A stretch of 64,000 bases of DNA, from contig NZ_CBYO010000022.1 of assembly GCF_000577245.1 (NCBI RefSeq), positions 186,001 to 250,000 on the forward strand, given 5' to 3'. Source of the stretch: Paucisalibacillus algeriensis. GTDB taxonomy: Bacteria > Bacillota > Bacilli > Bacillales > Amphibacillaceae. Below the pieces are notes generated by a model. That model saw nothing but the letters and a program-made list of their open reading frames with translations. It had not been told where the DNA came from and ran no database searches. Made by a program: the position numbers and the translations under genes. Shown one piece after another: positions 38,201 to 46,048 of this stretch. Positions within the stretch are counted from its first letter, which is position 1. Every line of letters starts with the position of its first letter.

Positions 38201-39007
38201 ACTTCCTAAATGAGCAAGTGCGTCTTGCATCATTGCTATGTCAGCCTCAATTGCTTCCACATAATGATATGGCCCATCACTTTCCATGGCGATTTTCAGG
38301 GCGTGATTCATTTCTTGTTCAATCCCTCTAAACTTATCCCGAACTTCCCTTTTAATAATCTCTAACCAAGCTAAATCTTCTTCTGCCCAGTTGTCTGGTA
38401 TCTGATAAACTTCTGCCAGTTCATCTAACCAAACACTTGGCCACGGATTTTGTACCGAAAAATTATAAAGAGTAAGTACTAATTTTTCAACATCTACGTC
38501 GTTGCGGTCACCAGAAAACCGTTCCACTACTTCAAAGAACTTTTCCTGGTCTTCGCCTTCTCTTCCATACCAGTCCTCAAATAAATCTGATAAGACATCT
38601 TGCTGCATTAGATCCGCTTCCATATCATTTGCAATTCGAAAGCTTGGATCAATATCAATTAAATAAGCATACTGCTTCACAATATCTAAACAAAACGAAT
38701 GTAAGGTGGATATCGAAGCACGTTGTAGTAATGATAATTGTTTTTTCAAATGGACCGAGCTAGGGTCTTGTTCTAACGCCTTCTCAAGCGCTAGCCCTAC
38801 CCGGTTTCGCATTTCTTGTGCTGCCGCATTTGTAAATGTAACAACAAGAAGGGAATCAATATCAACCGGATTATCTTTTTTTAATAGCTTTTGAATAATA
38901 CGTTCTACAAGAACAGCAGTCTTACCTGAACCAGCTGCTGCAGCAACTAGTACATCATTACCTTCTGTATAAATAGCCGCTTCTTGTTCTTTCGTCCATT
39001 TAACCAA
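35264..39007 (-). CDS. addA: ATP-dependent helicase/nuclease subunit A
   Basis: Motor and nuclease subunit of AddAB, which resects double-strand breaks until Chi. UvrD-type helicase motifs: Walker A AAAAGSGKTAVLVERI (about 25-40), DEYQDTN, VGDVKQSIYRFR, IMTIHKSKGLEFP and VALTRAREKL. The C-terminal RecB-family nuclease has VFDAVIPSGKGWIILDYKTD (about 1180-1205). Around 1247 aa. The ORF's ATG (39016) directly touches the SD GGAGG, so I prefer TTG 39007, nine bases downstream. addB lies upstream with its stop within 5 nt. Confidence 0.97.
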   Translation of the reverse strand: MVKWTKEQEAAIYTEGNDVLVAAAAGSGKTAVLVERIIQKLLKKDNPVDIDSLLVVTFTNAAAQEMRNRVGLALEKALEQDPSSVHLKKQLSLLQRASISTLHSFCLDIVKQYAYLIDIDPSFRIANDMEADLMQQDVLSDLFEDWYGREGEDQEKFFEVVERFSGDRNDVDVEKLVLTLYNFSVQNPWPSVWLDELAEVYQIPDNWAEEDLAWLEIIKREVRDKFRGIEQEMNHALKIAMESDGPYHYVEAIEADIAMMQDALAHLGSWDEIQLFMSNSTFVPLSTKRPKVNKDKREKAKTLRDGYKSKWNKMKSNWFERKLASHVEDMREIAPVVKTLTEIVKEFINQFAIAKREKSVVDFSDLEHLCLQIVLDENSTIEDPKPSTIAKNLQKQFSELLVDEYQDTNLVQETIITLISDQVGPGNMFMVGDVKQSIYRFRHAEPSLFIEKYKRFAKNDNPATRIDLASNFRSRELVLVGANYIFRQILDENLGEINYDKDAELIYGNKMYDTLPLKEPNPELIIIDREMPEEKEKSVDEENMEEENYQDLENAQLEARAYAMKIKKWIGNENSSPLQVVDKASETMRDVQYRDIVILLRSMTWAPTIVEELKKQGIPVYAELSTGYFDAIEVKIMLNLLKVIDNPRQDIPLASVLKSPIVGLNENELAKVRLADKRSTYYEALDKYRREHHDNLTTKLDRFKQLLERFRLASRQGALSELIWQIYRETGYFDFVGGMPGGRQRQANLRALYDRARGYETTSFRGLFRFLRFIERMEEKGDDLGAARALSEQEDVVRIMTIHKSKGLEFPVVIVGAVDKQFNMMDLNQRYLLHKDLGFASKYIDPVKRITYPTLFFHAIREEKRRELLAEEMRVLYVALTRAREKLVMVGNVASFVKKQEKWQSIMEHSEWILPAHFRIQSKSYLDWIGPALMRHQHTEVLRAEDLRDRVLEEIRVDPSEWDITILHGSELANLDEESIEEDLQLREKIQAWQPVDLEDEKLDTLVEKRLSYKYPYVEAAHSRAKQSVTEIKRQREIKDEYSATQLVQPFKTPIVKKPVFMQKEKTLSAAEKGTAMHTVMQHIPFRRKMEREEILEFVESLVEREILRRQEADSVDIKAVEKFFDTEIALEMLQAEKVYREVPFSITLPASDVYANWKSDTNEQVLVQGVFDAVIPSGKGWIILDYKTDSIQQDEVTDTIIEKLINRYKVQLSLYRHALETIWKSPVEETYLYFFSKQLLVKVPNE

Positions 39008-42000
39008 TGATATCATCCTCCTTCTTGGTAAGCTTTTCTAAAACTTCATCTTCCTTCATTTCAGATAATCTTCTAAAGTTGTTTGTTTCTAATGACGTAT
39101 CAAATTGACATACTGATAGAAATGGACAGTACGTACAAGCAACCTTTTGTTTACGCTGATATGGGTTTAAATGGACAGCTCCACTTGTTATATCAATACC
39201 CGCATGGTACATGAGACTATGGATATGTTCCTGTAAGGTTGAGAAGGTTTCTCGACTAGCAATTTTTGACCTTGATGCCAGACTACCATCCTTTTTAAGC
39301 TCGGCAGGGATAATTTGACTATGACCTGTCTCTAATGACGTATCCATCATCTGAACAACATGTTCATTATTAATGAGTAGGCCTTTCATTTTATAGCTTT
39401 TAAATAGTTCTTCTTCTAGTCTTTCATCTGAAACACTAGATTCTCTTGAAATCATTGGATTATGAACATGGAAATACAGAACCCCAGCGGGTGTAGCTTT
39501 TTTCCCTAACCAATGCTCAGACTGCGACAATACAACATCTAAGTAGGTTAGCATTTGTAACGCAATACCATAATAAACATCCACCATATCAAGACCACGA
39601 GCACTCGATTTATAATCAATGATTCTTAAATATAAATCCTCTTGGTCTAGTGCCTTATCTACCCGGTCAATACGACCACGAAGTTTGATTTCATAACCAT
39701 TTGGCAGCTGTAAGGTCACCGGATTTAGCTTATCTCCCTTAGTACCAAAACCTAGTTCCAATCCAACTGGTGAAAAGTTACTCAATCTTGCTTGTTCACT
39801 TAACACATATGCAGCCCGAGCAATAACATCTTGTAGTTTCTTTTGAATGTACTTATACCTGTTCGTACTGTGTAAAATCTGATGTTGTAAAATTGGTGCC
39901 AGACTTGATACCGCACGTTCAGCATATTGTTCTGTATCCCTTTTGGTTAAATGCGCAAAGTCTTTTCCCTCTTCTTGAATCCATTCCGTAATTATTTTTA
40001 ATGCTTCATGGAAAAGATTGCCGATATCTGGTGCATCCAATTTATAGGTTTTTCTTTCATCAAGCCCAAGGCTATATTTTGCAAAGTGCTGATAGGAACA
40101 GCTATAGAAGGTCTCTAATCGTGATACACTTGCTGACAGTTGTTTTGGATAAAGCTCTTCTACTACTTCTTCTGCCATATCAGAAGGGGTATTCTCGTAG
40201 AATAGACTCTGTAAAATATTATAGGTTGTATCATATTTTGGTTGGTTAATCATATACCAGTTCAGAACATGCCACCAAACTGACTTAACCGGATAACCTT
40301 TTCTACTTCGCGCTAACTGCGCGGTTAATGCTGATCTTGTTTTTACAGGTGACGTAATATAACGATCTGCCTCGAATAATTCATCTGGATCCTGCAATAA
40401 TATATGCCCCTTGCAAGCAGGGAACATATCCTCTATCCGCTTGATTAACTGGGACGGCATTTTTGATTTACCTTCTTCATCACTAAGCGGGTAACTAATC
40501 CATAAATAATCAGCTGCTGACGAAAAAGCTAAATACATATAGAACCAATCATCTAAAAGCTGACGTTTACTAGTATCAGCAAGTTTCATCCCATGGGTAG
40601 CTAGAAGCTCACGTTCCGTTTCATTAATCATTCCATCTGCGGGAGGTTTTAATGGCCATACCCCTTCATTAACACCTACTAAAAATGAACATTTGATATC
40701 ACTAATACGTGATCGGTCAATTGTTCCAACAATAACATGGTCAATGCTTGGTGGTACATGGGAAAATTTCAGTGTCTCTAAACCTGCATCCAACGTAACA
40801 CGATAGGTCGCAAGGTTCATTTCTTCATCTCCTGCCATTTCCACCATTTCGTCAAATAAGTGGATAAGCGCATTCCACACTTGCTCCTGCTCTCGGCCTT
40901 TAGAAAGCTGTCCTTTTTGGTCAAAGAGATTACGCATCTCTTCTAGTTTCTCAGGAGCTCCCAATTTTTCTAGTAACATAAACATATTCATGCAAAGCTC
41001 TCGAATAGTTGTTGCTGCTCGAATCTGCTCATCAAATTCTCCCAGGGCTTGGACAATCTGCCTGCGATAATGGTTAATCCTTGTTTGCATTTCCTTCTCC
41101 GCATCGGTTTGTGCTACACGTTCAAACCCTCGAAAACGTTGGAATATCCAATTCTCCTTGGACATCCACTGTTTTCTTGAACGAATTCCATACTCTAAGC
41201 AATAGTTCTCCAGCTCATCAATCGCATCATTAGTTAATGGGTATTTTTCATCTGAAGGAGGTATAAATCCTGTTTTCAACATACGGAAAACTGCATCATA
41301 ACGCCAATTCCCATCTACTACCTCTAAAGCAGAACGAATAAATTCAATTAGAGAATGGTTTAACATAGATCTTTTTTCATCAATAAATACAGGAATATTA
41401 TAATCCTCGAAAATAGTCCCTATAATATCTTGATAGGTTTCGGTTTGACGAATTAATACCGCTATATCCCGATATCTGTAATTTTCTTCTCGAACTAAAC
41501 GTAAAATTTCTTGGGCGACTCCCTCTATTTCAGCACGGGGATGAACCGCCTCTGCAATTTGTATTGGGGCATCACCATTAAAACTTGGCGCTGGACGAAT
41601 ATCAAAGTTTCGTTCAAGATGGGCAAAATAAGGTTTTTCATGAAATACACCATCAATCGGATCTAACATAATATTGCTTTCAATTTCAATAGCATTAACC
41701 TCGGCTATTTGTCTGAGAACCTGATAGGTCTCCTTTGTTTGGTGAAACAGATCCATATCAGAGAAATTAGGGTTATCGGCATCATCTACGGTCAAGGTAA
41801 CCGTAATACGGTCACATTTTTTAAGTAACGTTTCTACCACTACTAATTCTTTAGGAGTAAACCGGTGGAAACCATCAAAATAGATTTCGGCTCCCTCCAA
41901 TGATTTTGCTTCCGTAATTTTTTCAGCAAGAAGGCTTAATTGATCTTCACTATCAATGTATTGACCGGCAAGTGCTTGTCCCAATTTTTCATAAATATAG

Positions 42001-42503
42001 TGTAAATCATCTAATTTACTAATTAGAGCCTGTTCTCCAGGCTCCTTATGCGCATACTGGTTAATTTGATACTTCTGCGCGAGGAGCGTTTCAGGGGTAA
42101 CCTCATATCGTTTAAATTCGGTAATGAGTTTCTCCAACTGACTCAAAAAGCCCTGTTTTTCCACGGCTTTCTGGAATACATGCCATTCTCCTTCTTTTTC
42201 CTCAATAATCTTTCGGAGCATCATCTGTATCCCCACTGAACTAATAAATTGTTTTGTGGCTCCGCCAGTTTCTTGCAATATTAGCCAAGCAAGACGAGAA
42301 AAACTTGTCACCTGAGTACGAATACTCCCTTGAAATGCTTCATCTCGGAATAATGCATATTCTTGTTCAAAGGTCATCTGATCTGGAACAATATAGAATA
42401 TGGGTGGACCTTGCGGGTTCCTAATCGAATTTTCTTTTATCTCTTCAAATGCGACAGTACTTTTTTCCGTACCTGCTCTCCCTAAAATAAAACGGAGTCC
42501 CAT
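39000..42503 (-). CDS. addB: ATP-dependent helicase/nuclease subunit B, altered P-loop
   Basis: Chi-recognising partner of AddA with an inactivated helicase fold and a second nuclease. Its nuclease motif is RIIDYKSSARGLD. Four Cys for the Fe-S cluster are seen: one in FYSCSYQHF and three in CTYCPFLSVC. The N-terminal nucleotide site reads GRAGTEKST where B. subtilis has GRSGSGKT; the invariant Gly before Lys is Glu (codon GAA). The rest is well conserved over 1167 aa, close to the B. subtilis length. First gene of the addB-addA operon. Confidence 0.97.
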   Translation of the reverse strand: MGLRFILGRAGTEKSTVAFEEIKENSIRNPQGPPIFYIVPDQMTFEQEYALFRDEAFQGSIRTQVTSFSRLAWLILQETGGATKQFISSVGIQMMLRKIIEEKEGEWHVFQKAVEKQGFLSQLEKLITEFKRYEVTPETLLAQKYQINQYAHKEPGEQALISKLDDLHYIYEKLGQALAGQYIDSEDQLSLLAEKITEAKSLEGAEIYFDGFHRFTPKELVVVETLLKKCDRITVTLTVDDADNPNFSDMDLFHQTKETYQVLRQIAEVNAIEIESNIMLDPIDGVFHEKPYFAHLERNFDIRPAPSFNGDAPIQIAEAVHPRAEIEGVAQEILRLVREENYRYRDIAVLIRQTETYQDIIGTIFEDYNIPVFIDEKRSMLNHSLIEFIRSALEVVDGNWRYDAVFRMLKTGFIPPSDEKYPLTNDAIDELENYCLEYGIRSRKQWMSKENWIFQRFRGFERVAQTDAEKEMQTRINHYRRQIVQALGEFDEQIRAATTIRELCMNMFMLLEKLGAPEKLEEMRNLFDQKGQLSKGREQEQVWNALIHLFDEMVEMAGDEEMNLATYRVTLDAGLETLKFSHVPPSIDHVIVGTIDRSRISDIKCSFLVGVNEGVWPLKPPADGMINETERELLATHGMKLADTSKRQLLDDWFYMYLAFSSAADYLWISYPLSDEEGKSKMPSQLIKRIEDMFPACKGHILLQDPDELFEADRYITSPVKTRSALTAQLARSRKGYPVKSVWWHVLNWYMINQPKYDTTYNILQSLFYENTPSDMAEEVVEELYPKQLSASVSRLETFYSCSYQHFAKYSLGLDERKTYKLDAPDIGNLFHEALKIITEWIQEEGKDFAHLTKRDTEQYAERAVSSLAPILQHQILHSTNRYKYIQKKLQDVIARAAYVLSEQARLSNFSPVGLELGFGTKGDKLNPVTLQLPNGYEIKLRGRIDRVDKALDQEDLYLRIIDYKSSARGLDMVDVYYGIALQMLTYLDVVLSQSEHWLGKKATPAGVLYFHVHNPMISRESSVSDERLEEELFKSYKMKGLLINNEHVVQMMDTSLETGHSQIIPAELKKDGSLASRSKIASRETFSTLQEHIHSLMYHAGIDITSGAVHLNPYQRKQKVACTYCPFLSVCQFDTSLETNNFRRLSEMKEDEVLEKLTKKEDDIIG

Positions 42504-42570
42504 CGTATAACCTCCTACTTTTTAAACGTAAGGCTCTCTTCTCATAAAGTTTGTTGTTAAATTAATGTCC

Positions 42571-42644
42571 GCAGCCCGTATACACTTCCTACTCGCTGAG
42601 CGGCTGGTGAGCCTCCCGCAAGAGTCTATGTGTATACGGGCTGC
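42571..42644. repeat. intergenic palindromic repeat element
   Basis: A perfect 15-bp inverted repeat GCAGCCCGTATACAC / GTGTATACGGGCTGC encloses a GC-richer core containing GGTGAGCCTCCCGCAAGAGT. The core resembles, from memory, the dispersed intergenic repeats of Bacillaceae that share GGTGAGCCTCC and CGCAGGAGTC. It lies between yhjE's terminator and addB. Only one copy is in this window. Confidence 0.55.
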
Positions 42645-42709
42645 TCCTAGCGTTAGCCTATCTTTCCTTTTCAAAATAGCAAAAGCTTCATAGAGAATAG
42701 TCTAATAAA

Positions 42710-42748
42710 AAAACTTCTGACTAAATAATAGTACAAGACAGAAGTTTT
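42710..42748 (-). terminator. intrinsic terminator of yhjE
   Basis: Perfect 10-bp stem AAAACTTCTG / CAGAAGTTTT over a 19-nt loop; T-rich minus-strand tail. Confidence 0.7.
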
Positions 42749-42754
42749 GACTTA

Positions 42755-43408
42755 CTATTTAACTTCTTCCGAATCGGGTAGTTTTTTCTTTGATTTCTGG
42801 TGAAGCTTATTTTCAATAAATTTACCCAGTATCCAAAAGAGAATGATACAAACCCCTACTACTATTGTTCTTGTAGGATTTTGTGCAAATGATACAATAC
42901 TAGACCCAACATACGAAATTGAAAATATCATCACTGACTTTCCAAGTAAAACAGCTAAAATAAACTGATACATATTTATTTTAGACAAACCTGCAACGAC
43001 ATTAATGACAGCTGATGGTGAAAATGGGAAACACATGAGCAAAAACAATGGCCCGAATCCATGCTTCTCCAACCAACTAGTTACCTTTTTTACTTGTTTA
43101 TTTTTTCGTACAGCAACAAAAATGCGTTTATCTCCGAGGTTTCTTACAATCAAAAAAACTAATATTGCCCCTAAACTTGAACCAGCCCATGATAATAAAA
43201 AGCCCTCTAGCAAACCATATGCCGCAGCATTAGCCATAACAAAAACAACTAAAGGTAAAAAAGGGAGAAATGCTTCGATAAACGGTAACAAAATTCCCGG
43301 TAATGGACCTAACTTTTCATAATCCTGTAATAACTCCATTATGTATTGATCTAATTCATCATTTTGAACAGCTGTTTTCCAATCTGTTATTATACTTTGT
43401 ACAATCAT
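42755..43408 (-). CDS. yhjE: TVP38/TMEM64 (VTT-domain) membrane protein, YhjE-like
   Basis: DedA-superfamily membrane protein of 217 aa. The family core is PFIEAFLPFLPLVVFVMANA, WAGSSLGAILVFLIVRNLG and FLLMCFPFSPSAVINVVAG, with re-entrant Pro-rich segments and a basic C-terminal tail. Related proteins act as lipid scramblases or affect envelope homeostasis; the exact role here is unknown. Its place beside addB and yhjD matches B. subtilis. Confidence 0.9.
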   Translation of the reverse strand: MIVQSIITDWKTAVQNDELDQYIMELLQDYEKLGPLPGILLPFIEAFLPFLPLVVFVMANAAAYGLLEGFLLSWAGSSLGAILVFLIVRNLGDKRIFVAVRKNKQVKKVTSWLEKHGFGPLFLLMCFPFSPSAVINVVAGLSKINMYQFILAVLLGKSVMIFSISYVGSSIVSFAQNPTRTIVVGVCIILFWILGKFIENKLHQKSKKKLPDSEEVK

Positions 43409-43636
43409 TTATGTAAATCTCCCCATCCAAGGCCTTATGTATACTTCTATTTTAATGGAATTTTCCCATTATGAAAAGTTTTAACCAAAGTTTAGAATTA
43501 ACCTACACTACTTACAAGTATAGTATAGCCTATACCCTTTCCATTTTTTCCATTATTTTTTTATAATTTTATAGTGTATTTTTGATTAACTTTGGCGTAT
43601 AATAAGAACAAATGTTCCTAACCGGAGGGGTAACTT

Positions 43637-44032
43637 ATGCGCTATCTCACAGATGAAGAATTAGGTATTGCTTCTCGCTTCCTTTTTCTTTCCATGGCTA
43701 TTGTCGTGATTCAGCAAGATATTCAAAACATCCAAAAAGGCGCTTTTAAAATAAAAGAACCATATATACAGCTCTTAGAAAAAATGAATGCAAATGCACT
43801 AGCAGAACGCAGACAATTACGAATCAAAATGGAAAACAAAAAGCTCCGAGTGATGCTAATCAATAAAAATGACTCTTTTTCTTCCTATCTCTTTTACTGT
43901 AAAGGAAAGGAAGAAAAACGAAACTACTTTAACCCTGCTATTCGGAAAAAAGTAGAAGAAATTGTTCAGGAAATCATGTGGAAGGCTCTTTCCCAGGATC
44001 AGAATCAGGCTTATGTTTTTGCGAATGCTTAA
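43637..44032 (+). CDS. yhjD: YhjD-like sporulation-associated protein
   Basis: A 131-residue mainly helical protein, beginning MRYLTDEELGIASRFLFLSM and rich in basic residues at 45-75. B. subtilis yhjD lies next to yhjE in the same way and is a sporulation gene. No known domain. SD GGAGGGG precedes the ATG. Its last 20 codons overlap the 3' end of convergent comK by 59 nt. Confidence 0.72.
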   Translation: MRYLTDEELGIASRFLFLSMAIVVIQQDIQNIQKGAFKIKEPYIQLLEKMNANALAERRQLRIKMENKKLRVMLINKNDSFSSYLFYCKGKEEKRNYFNPAIRKKVEEIVQEIMWKALSQDQNQAYVFANA

Positions 44033-44504
44033 TTCTATTGTCTAATTGGTATCTGAATTGGGCTGTACGATGAATTTGATTCATAACGGAACCATAAGAT
44101 GCATCAAGAATTATCTTCGTTCCATTCTTGAAGACAATCTCTGTTGACCTATCTGATACGCGGTTTACATGGTCAATATGGGAATGTGCAATCCAGGAGC
44201 ATCTTGCATTGGTGGGTGATGTCGTGGGGAAGAAATACATGCCACTAGATGGGTCGACAGATATCGGTGCTTTATGTGTAATTCCGCTGATATTGCGAGT
44301 GCCCTCTTGCCTGCCTTTTAGACTAGATCCAAAAAACCTACAAGCATAATCAATAAGCTTACTAGGAGAATAACCAACCGTATAGGAGGCTTCTCGTTCA
44401 AGTATACGAGTATGAATCTTCCCTGCTTTGTCTTCCTTTGGAATAACAGCTAATGTTAATGGAGTAATTTCGTGAAGTGGAGAATACAACTCTTCATTTA
44501 ACAT
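43974..44504 (-). CDS. comK: competence transcription factor ComK
   Basis: Minor-groove DNA-binding activator of the competence regulon. Clear family blocks: SKLIDYACRFFGSSLKGRQEG, SGITHKAPISVDPSSGMYFF, and CSWIAHSHIDHVN. Length 176 aa against 192 in B. subtilis. It ends in a charged tail (HSQKHKPDSDPGKEPST) and lacks the FMLYPK region that MecA binds in B. subtilis. Its leader carries two inverted repeats. comK lies 1.5 kb from addB, a ComK target in B. subtilis. Confidence 0.93.
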   Translation of the reverse strand: MLNEELYSPLHEITPLTLAVIPKEDKAGKIHTRILEREASYTVGYSPSKLIDYACRFFGSSLKGRQEGTRNISGITHKAPISVDPSSGMYFFPTTSPTNARCSWIAHSHIDHVNRVSDRSTEIVFKNGTKIILDASYGSVMNQIHRTAQFRYQLDNRIKHSQKHKPDSDPGKEPST

Positions 44505-44515
44505 GTAAAATTCAT

Positions 44516-44588
44516 CCTTTCATATAAAATGAAAGGGTAAGGCTATATGTATTAATCTAGCAGATAAATCACCAAATTAATACATATA
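44516..44588 (-). promoter_or_regulatory. comK leader with two inverted repeats
   Basis: Perfect 8-bp stem CCTTTCAT / ATGAAAGG (44529-44536 with 44516-44523) places the comK SD AAAGG in its 3' arm, so the RNA hairpin would mask the ribosome site. Further upstream TATATGTATTAAT / ATTAATACATATA (44576-44588 with 44544-44556) forms a 13-bp dyad with a 19-nt spacer, either an operator or a second hairpin. Confidence 0.5.
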
Positions 44589-44626
44589 ATCGGCATTATT
44601 CAACAAAACCGATATATAAAACTTTT

Positions 44627-44779
44627 TTAGTCATTACTTCCTGTCTTTTCAGAAATATTTCCTTCTGGTAATGGTTTTTCTTGGTTTCCTAATGTTGGAT
44701 GAACCTCTTTTGGAATCTCAAAATTTGGATTTAATATTGTAAATGTATTTAATTCTGGGATTTCTTTGCTTTCTGCCAA
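44627..44779 (-). CDS. small protein of about 50 residues, function unknown
   Basis: TTG start with AGGAGGAG seven bases upstream. The product AESKEIPELNTFTILNPNFE... is acidic and Pro/Asn-rich, with IPKEVHPTLGNQEKPLPEG, and has no signal or membrane segment. The longer open frame to 44881 would include the lplJ terminator hairpin and is rejected. No family known to me. It is monocistronic, between lplJ and comK. Confidence 0.6.
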   Translation of the reverse strand: MAESKEIPELNTFTILNPNFEIPKEVHPTLGNQEKPLPEGNISEKTGSND

Positions 44780-44830
44780 TGGAATCTCCTCCTTTTTTAT
44801 AGTATGGAGTTTTTCCAATTTTTTCATACT

Positions 44831-44863
44831 AAAAAACAGCTCACAAATAGGTGAACTGTTTTT
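44831..44863 (-). terminator. intrinsic terminator of lplJ
   Basis: AAAAACAG-TCAC / GTGA-CTGTTTTT stem with a single internal mismatch and 6-nt loop, followed by T6 on the minus strand. Confidence 0.78.
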
Positions 44864-44907
44864 CTTTCTCACTTGGGCCAAAGTTAGTTTTTAATATAAA
44901 AACTTTA

Positions 44908-45903
44908 CTAATACAACAAGTTTACAAAGTCTTCTTTTGTAATTCTGCCAAGATAATGTGCTACGTTAACATCATCAAGGGCTTTTTCGATTGCTTGTTT
45001 TTCATGTCGAACTCCGATTAGTTTTTCTTCTAGATCTTTGATTTCTCCTAGTCCGAAGAAATCACCGTAAATCTTACAGTTTTCGATAATACCTTTTTTC
45101 ACATCAAAACGAACGTCTAGTAGGCCAGTTGGGAATTTATGTGATGCTTGTACGTTAAATGCAGGAGATTTACCATAGTTCCATTCCCATTTTTGATAAC
45201 GTTCATCGGAAATTTTGTGGATATTTTTCCAGTCTTCTTCTGTTAACTCATAACGAGGTACATCCTTCAAATCATCCACGTTAAAGACATGCTTTAAAAT
45301 ACGTTCTTTAAAATCTTCCATCGTAATTTTTTCATCAAGGAATTCAGAAATATTTGCTACACGGCTACGGATGGACTTAATACCTTTAGATTCGATTTTC
45401 TCTTTTTTAACCTTTAGTGCTTTGACAACGTTATCGATTTCGGAATCAAGCATTAAGGTACCATGACTAAACATGCGGCCTTTTGTAGAGAACATTGCAT
45501 TACCAGATATTTTACGTCCTTCTACAACAACGTCATTTCTACCTTGAAGTTCAGCCGGTACGCCTAAATCATTTAAAACAGCAATAACTGGCTCTAAGAA
45601 TTTTGCAAAATTGTGGAAGCTTTCACCATCATCCTTTGTAATAAAGCTAAAGTTCAGGTTTTGTTCATCATGGTAAACTGCTCCACCACCTGATAGACGA
45701 CGTACAACTTTAATATTATTTTCCTCTACGTAATCTGTATTAATTTCTTCAATTGTATTTTGGTTTCTACCGATAATTATAGAAGGCTTATTGATATAGA
45801 AAAGTAAATATGTATCCTTCTCACCGAAATTTTGTAAGATATATTCTTCTATTGCTAAGTTAATCATTGGATCTGTAATGCCTTGGTTGTCGATAAACTT
45901 CAT
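44908..45903 (-). CDS. lplJ: lipoate-protein ligase
   Basis: Attaches free lipoate (via lipoyl-AMP) to GcvH and 2-oxoacid dehydrogenase E2 domains. Motifs: INKPSIIIGRNQNTIEEIN, RRLSGGGAVYHDEQNLNFSF, the catalytic Lys in GRNDVVVEGRKISGNAMF, and the C-terminal accessory domain to 331 aa, equal to B. subtilis LplJ. ATG at 45903 with AAGGAGGAG; the 24 in-frame codons upstream precede the SD and are not protein-like. Confidence 0.95.
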   Translation of the reverse strand: MKFIDNQGITDPMINLAIEEYILQNFGEKDTYLLFYINKPSIIIGRNQNTIEEINTDYVEENNIKVVRRLSGGGAVYHDEQNLNFSFITKDDGESFHNFAKFLEPVIAVLNDLGVPAELQGRNDVVVEGRKISGNAMFSTKGRMFSHGTLMLDSEIDNVVKALKVKKEKIESKGIKSIRSRVANISEFLDEKITMEDFKERILKHVFNVDDLKDVPRYELTEEDWKNIHKISDERYQKWEWNYGKSPAFNVQASHKFPTGLLDVRFDVKKGIIENCKIYGDFFGLGEIKDLEEKLIGVRHEKQAIEKALDDVNVAHYLGRITKEDFVNLLY

Positions 45904-46048
45904 CGTTTGCTCCTCCTTGTAAATTAGTAAGTTAGCTCCATCTATTAGTTTATCGGAATTTAAATACCTAGGCAAAGAATATCGTTCTATTTCTCCTTAG
46001 AAAACTAGTACTCAATAGACCTTTACAATTGGTTCGATTCTAAGCTTT

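Noticed and set aside
43005-43322. 105-codon plus-strand frame opposite yhjE
   Set aside because: Antisense shadow of a membrane-protein gene.
44780-44881. N-terminal extension of the 50-residue gene
   Set aside because: The segment is the lplJ terminator hairpin; the SD AGGAGGAG points to the TTG at 44779.
45904-45975. 24-codon N-terminal extension of lplJ
   Set aside because: AAGGAGGAG lies inside it next to the internal ATG, and the shorter protein has the family length.
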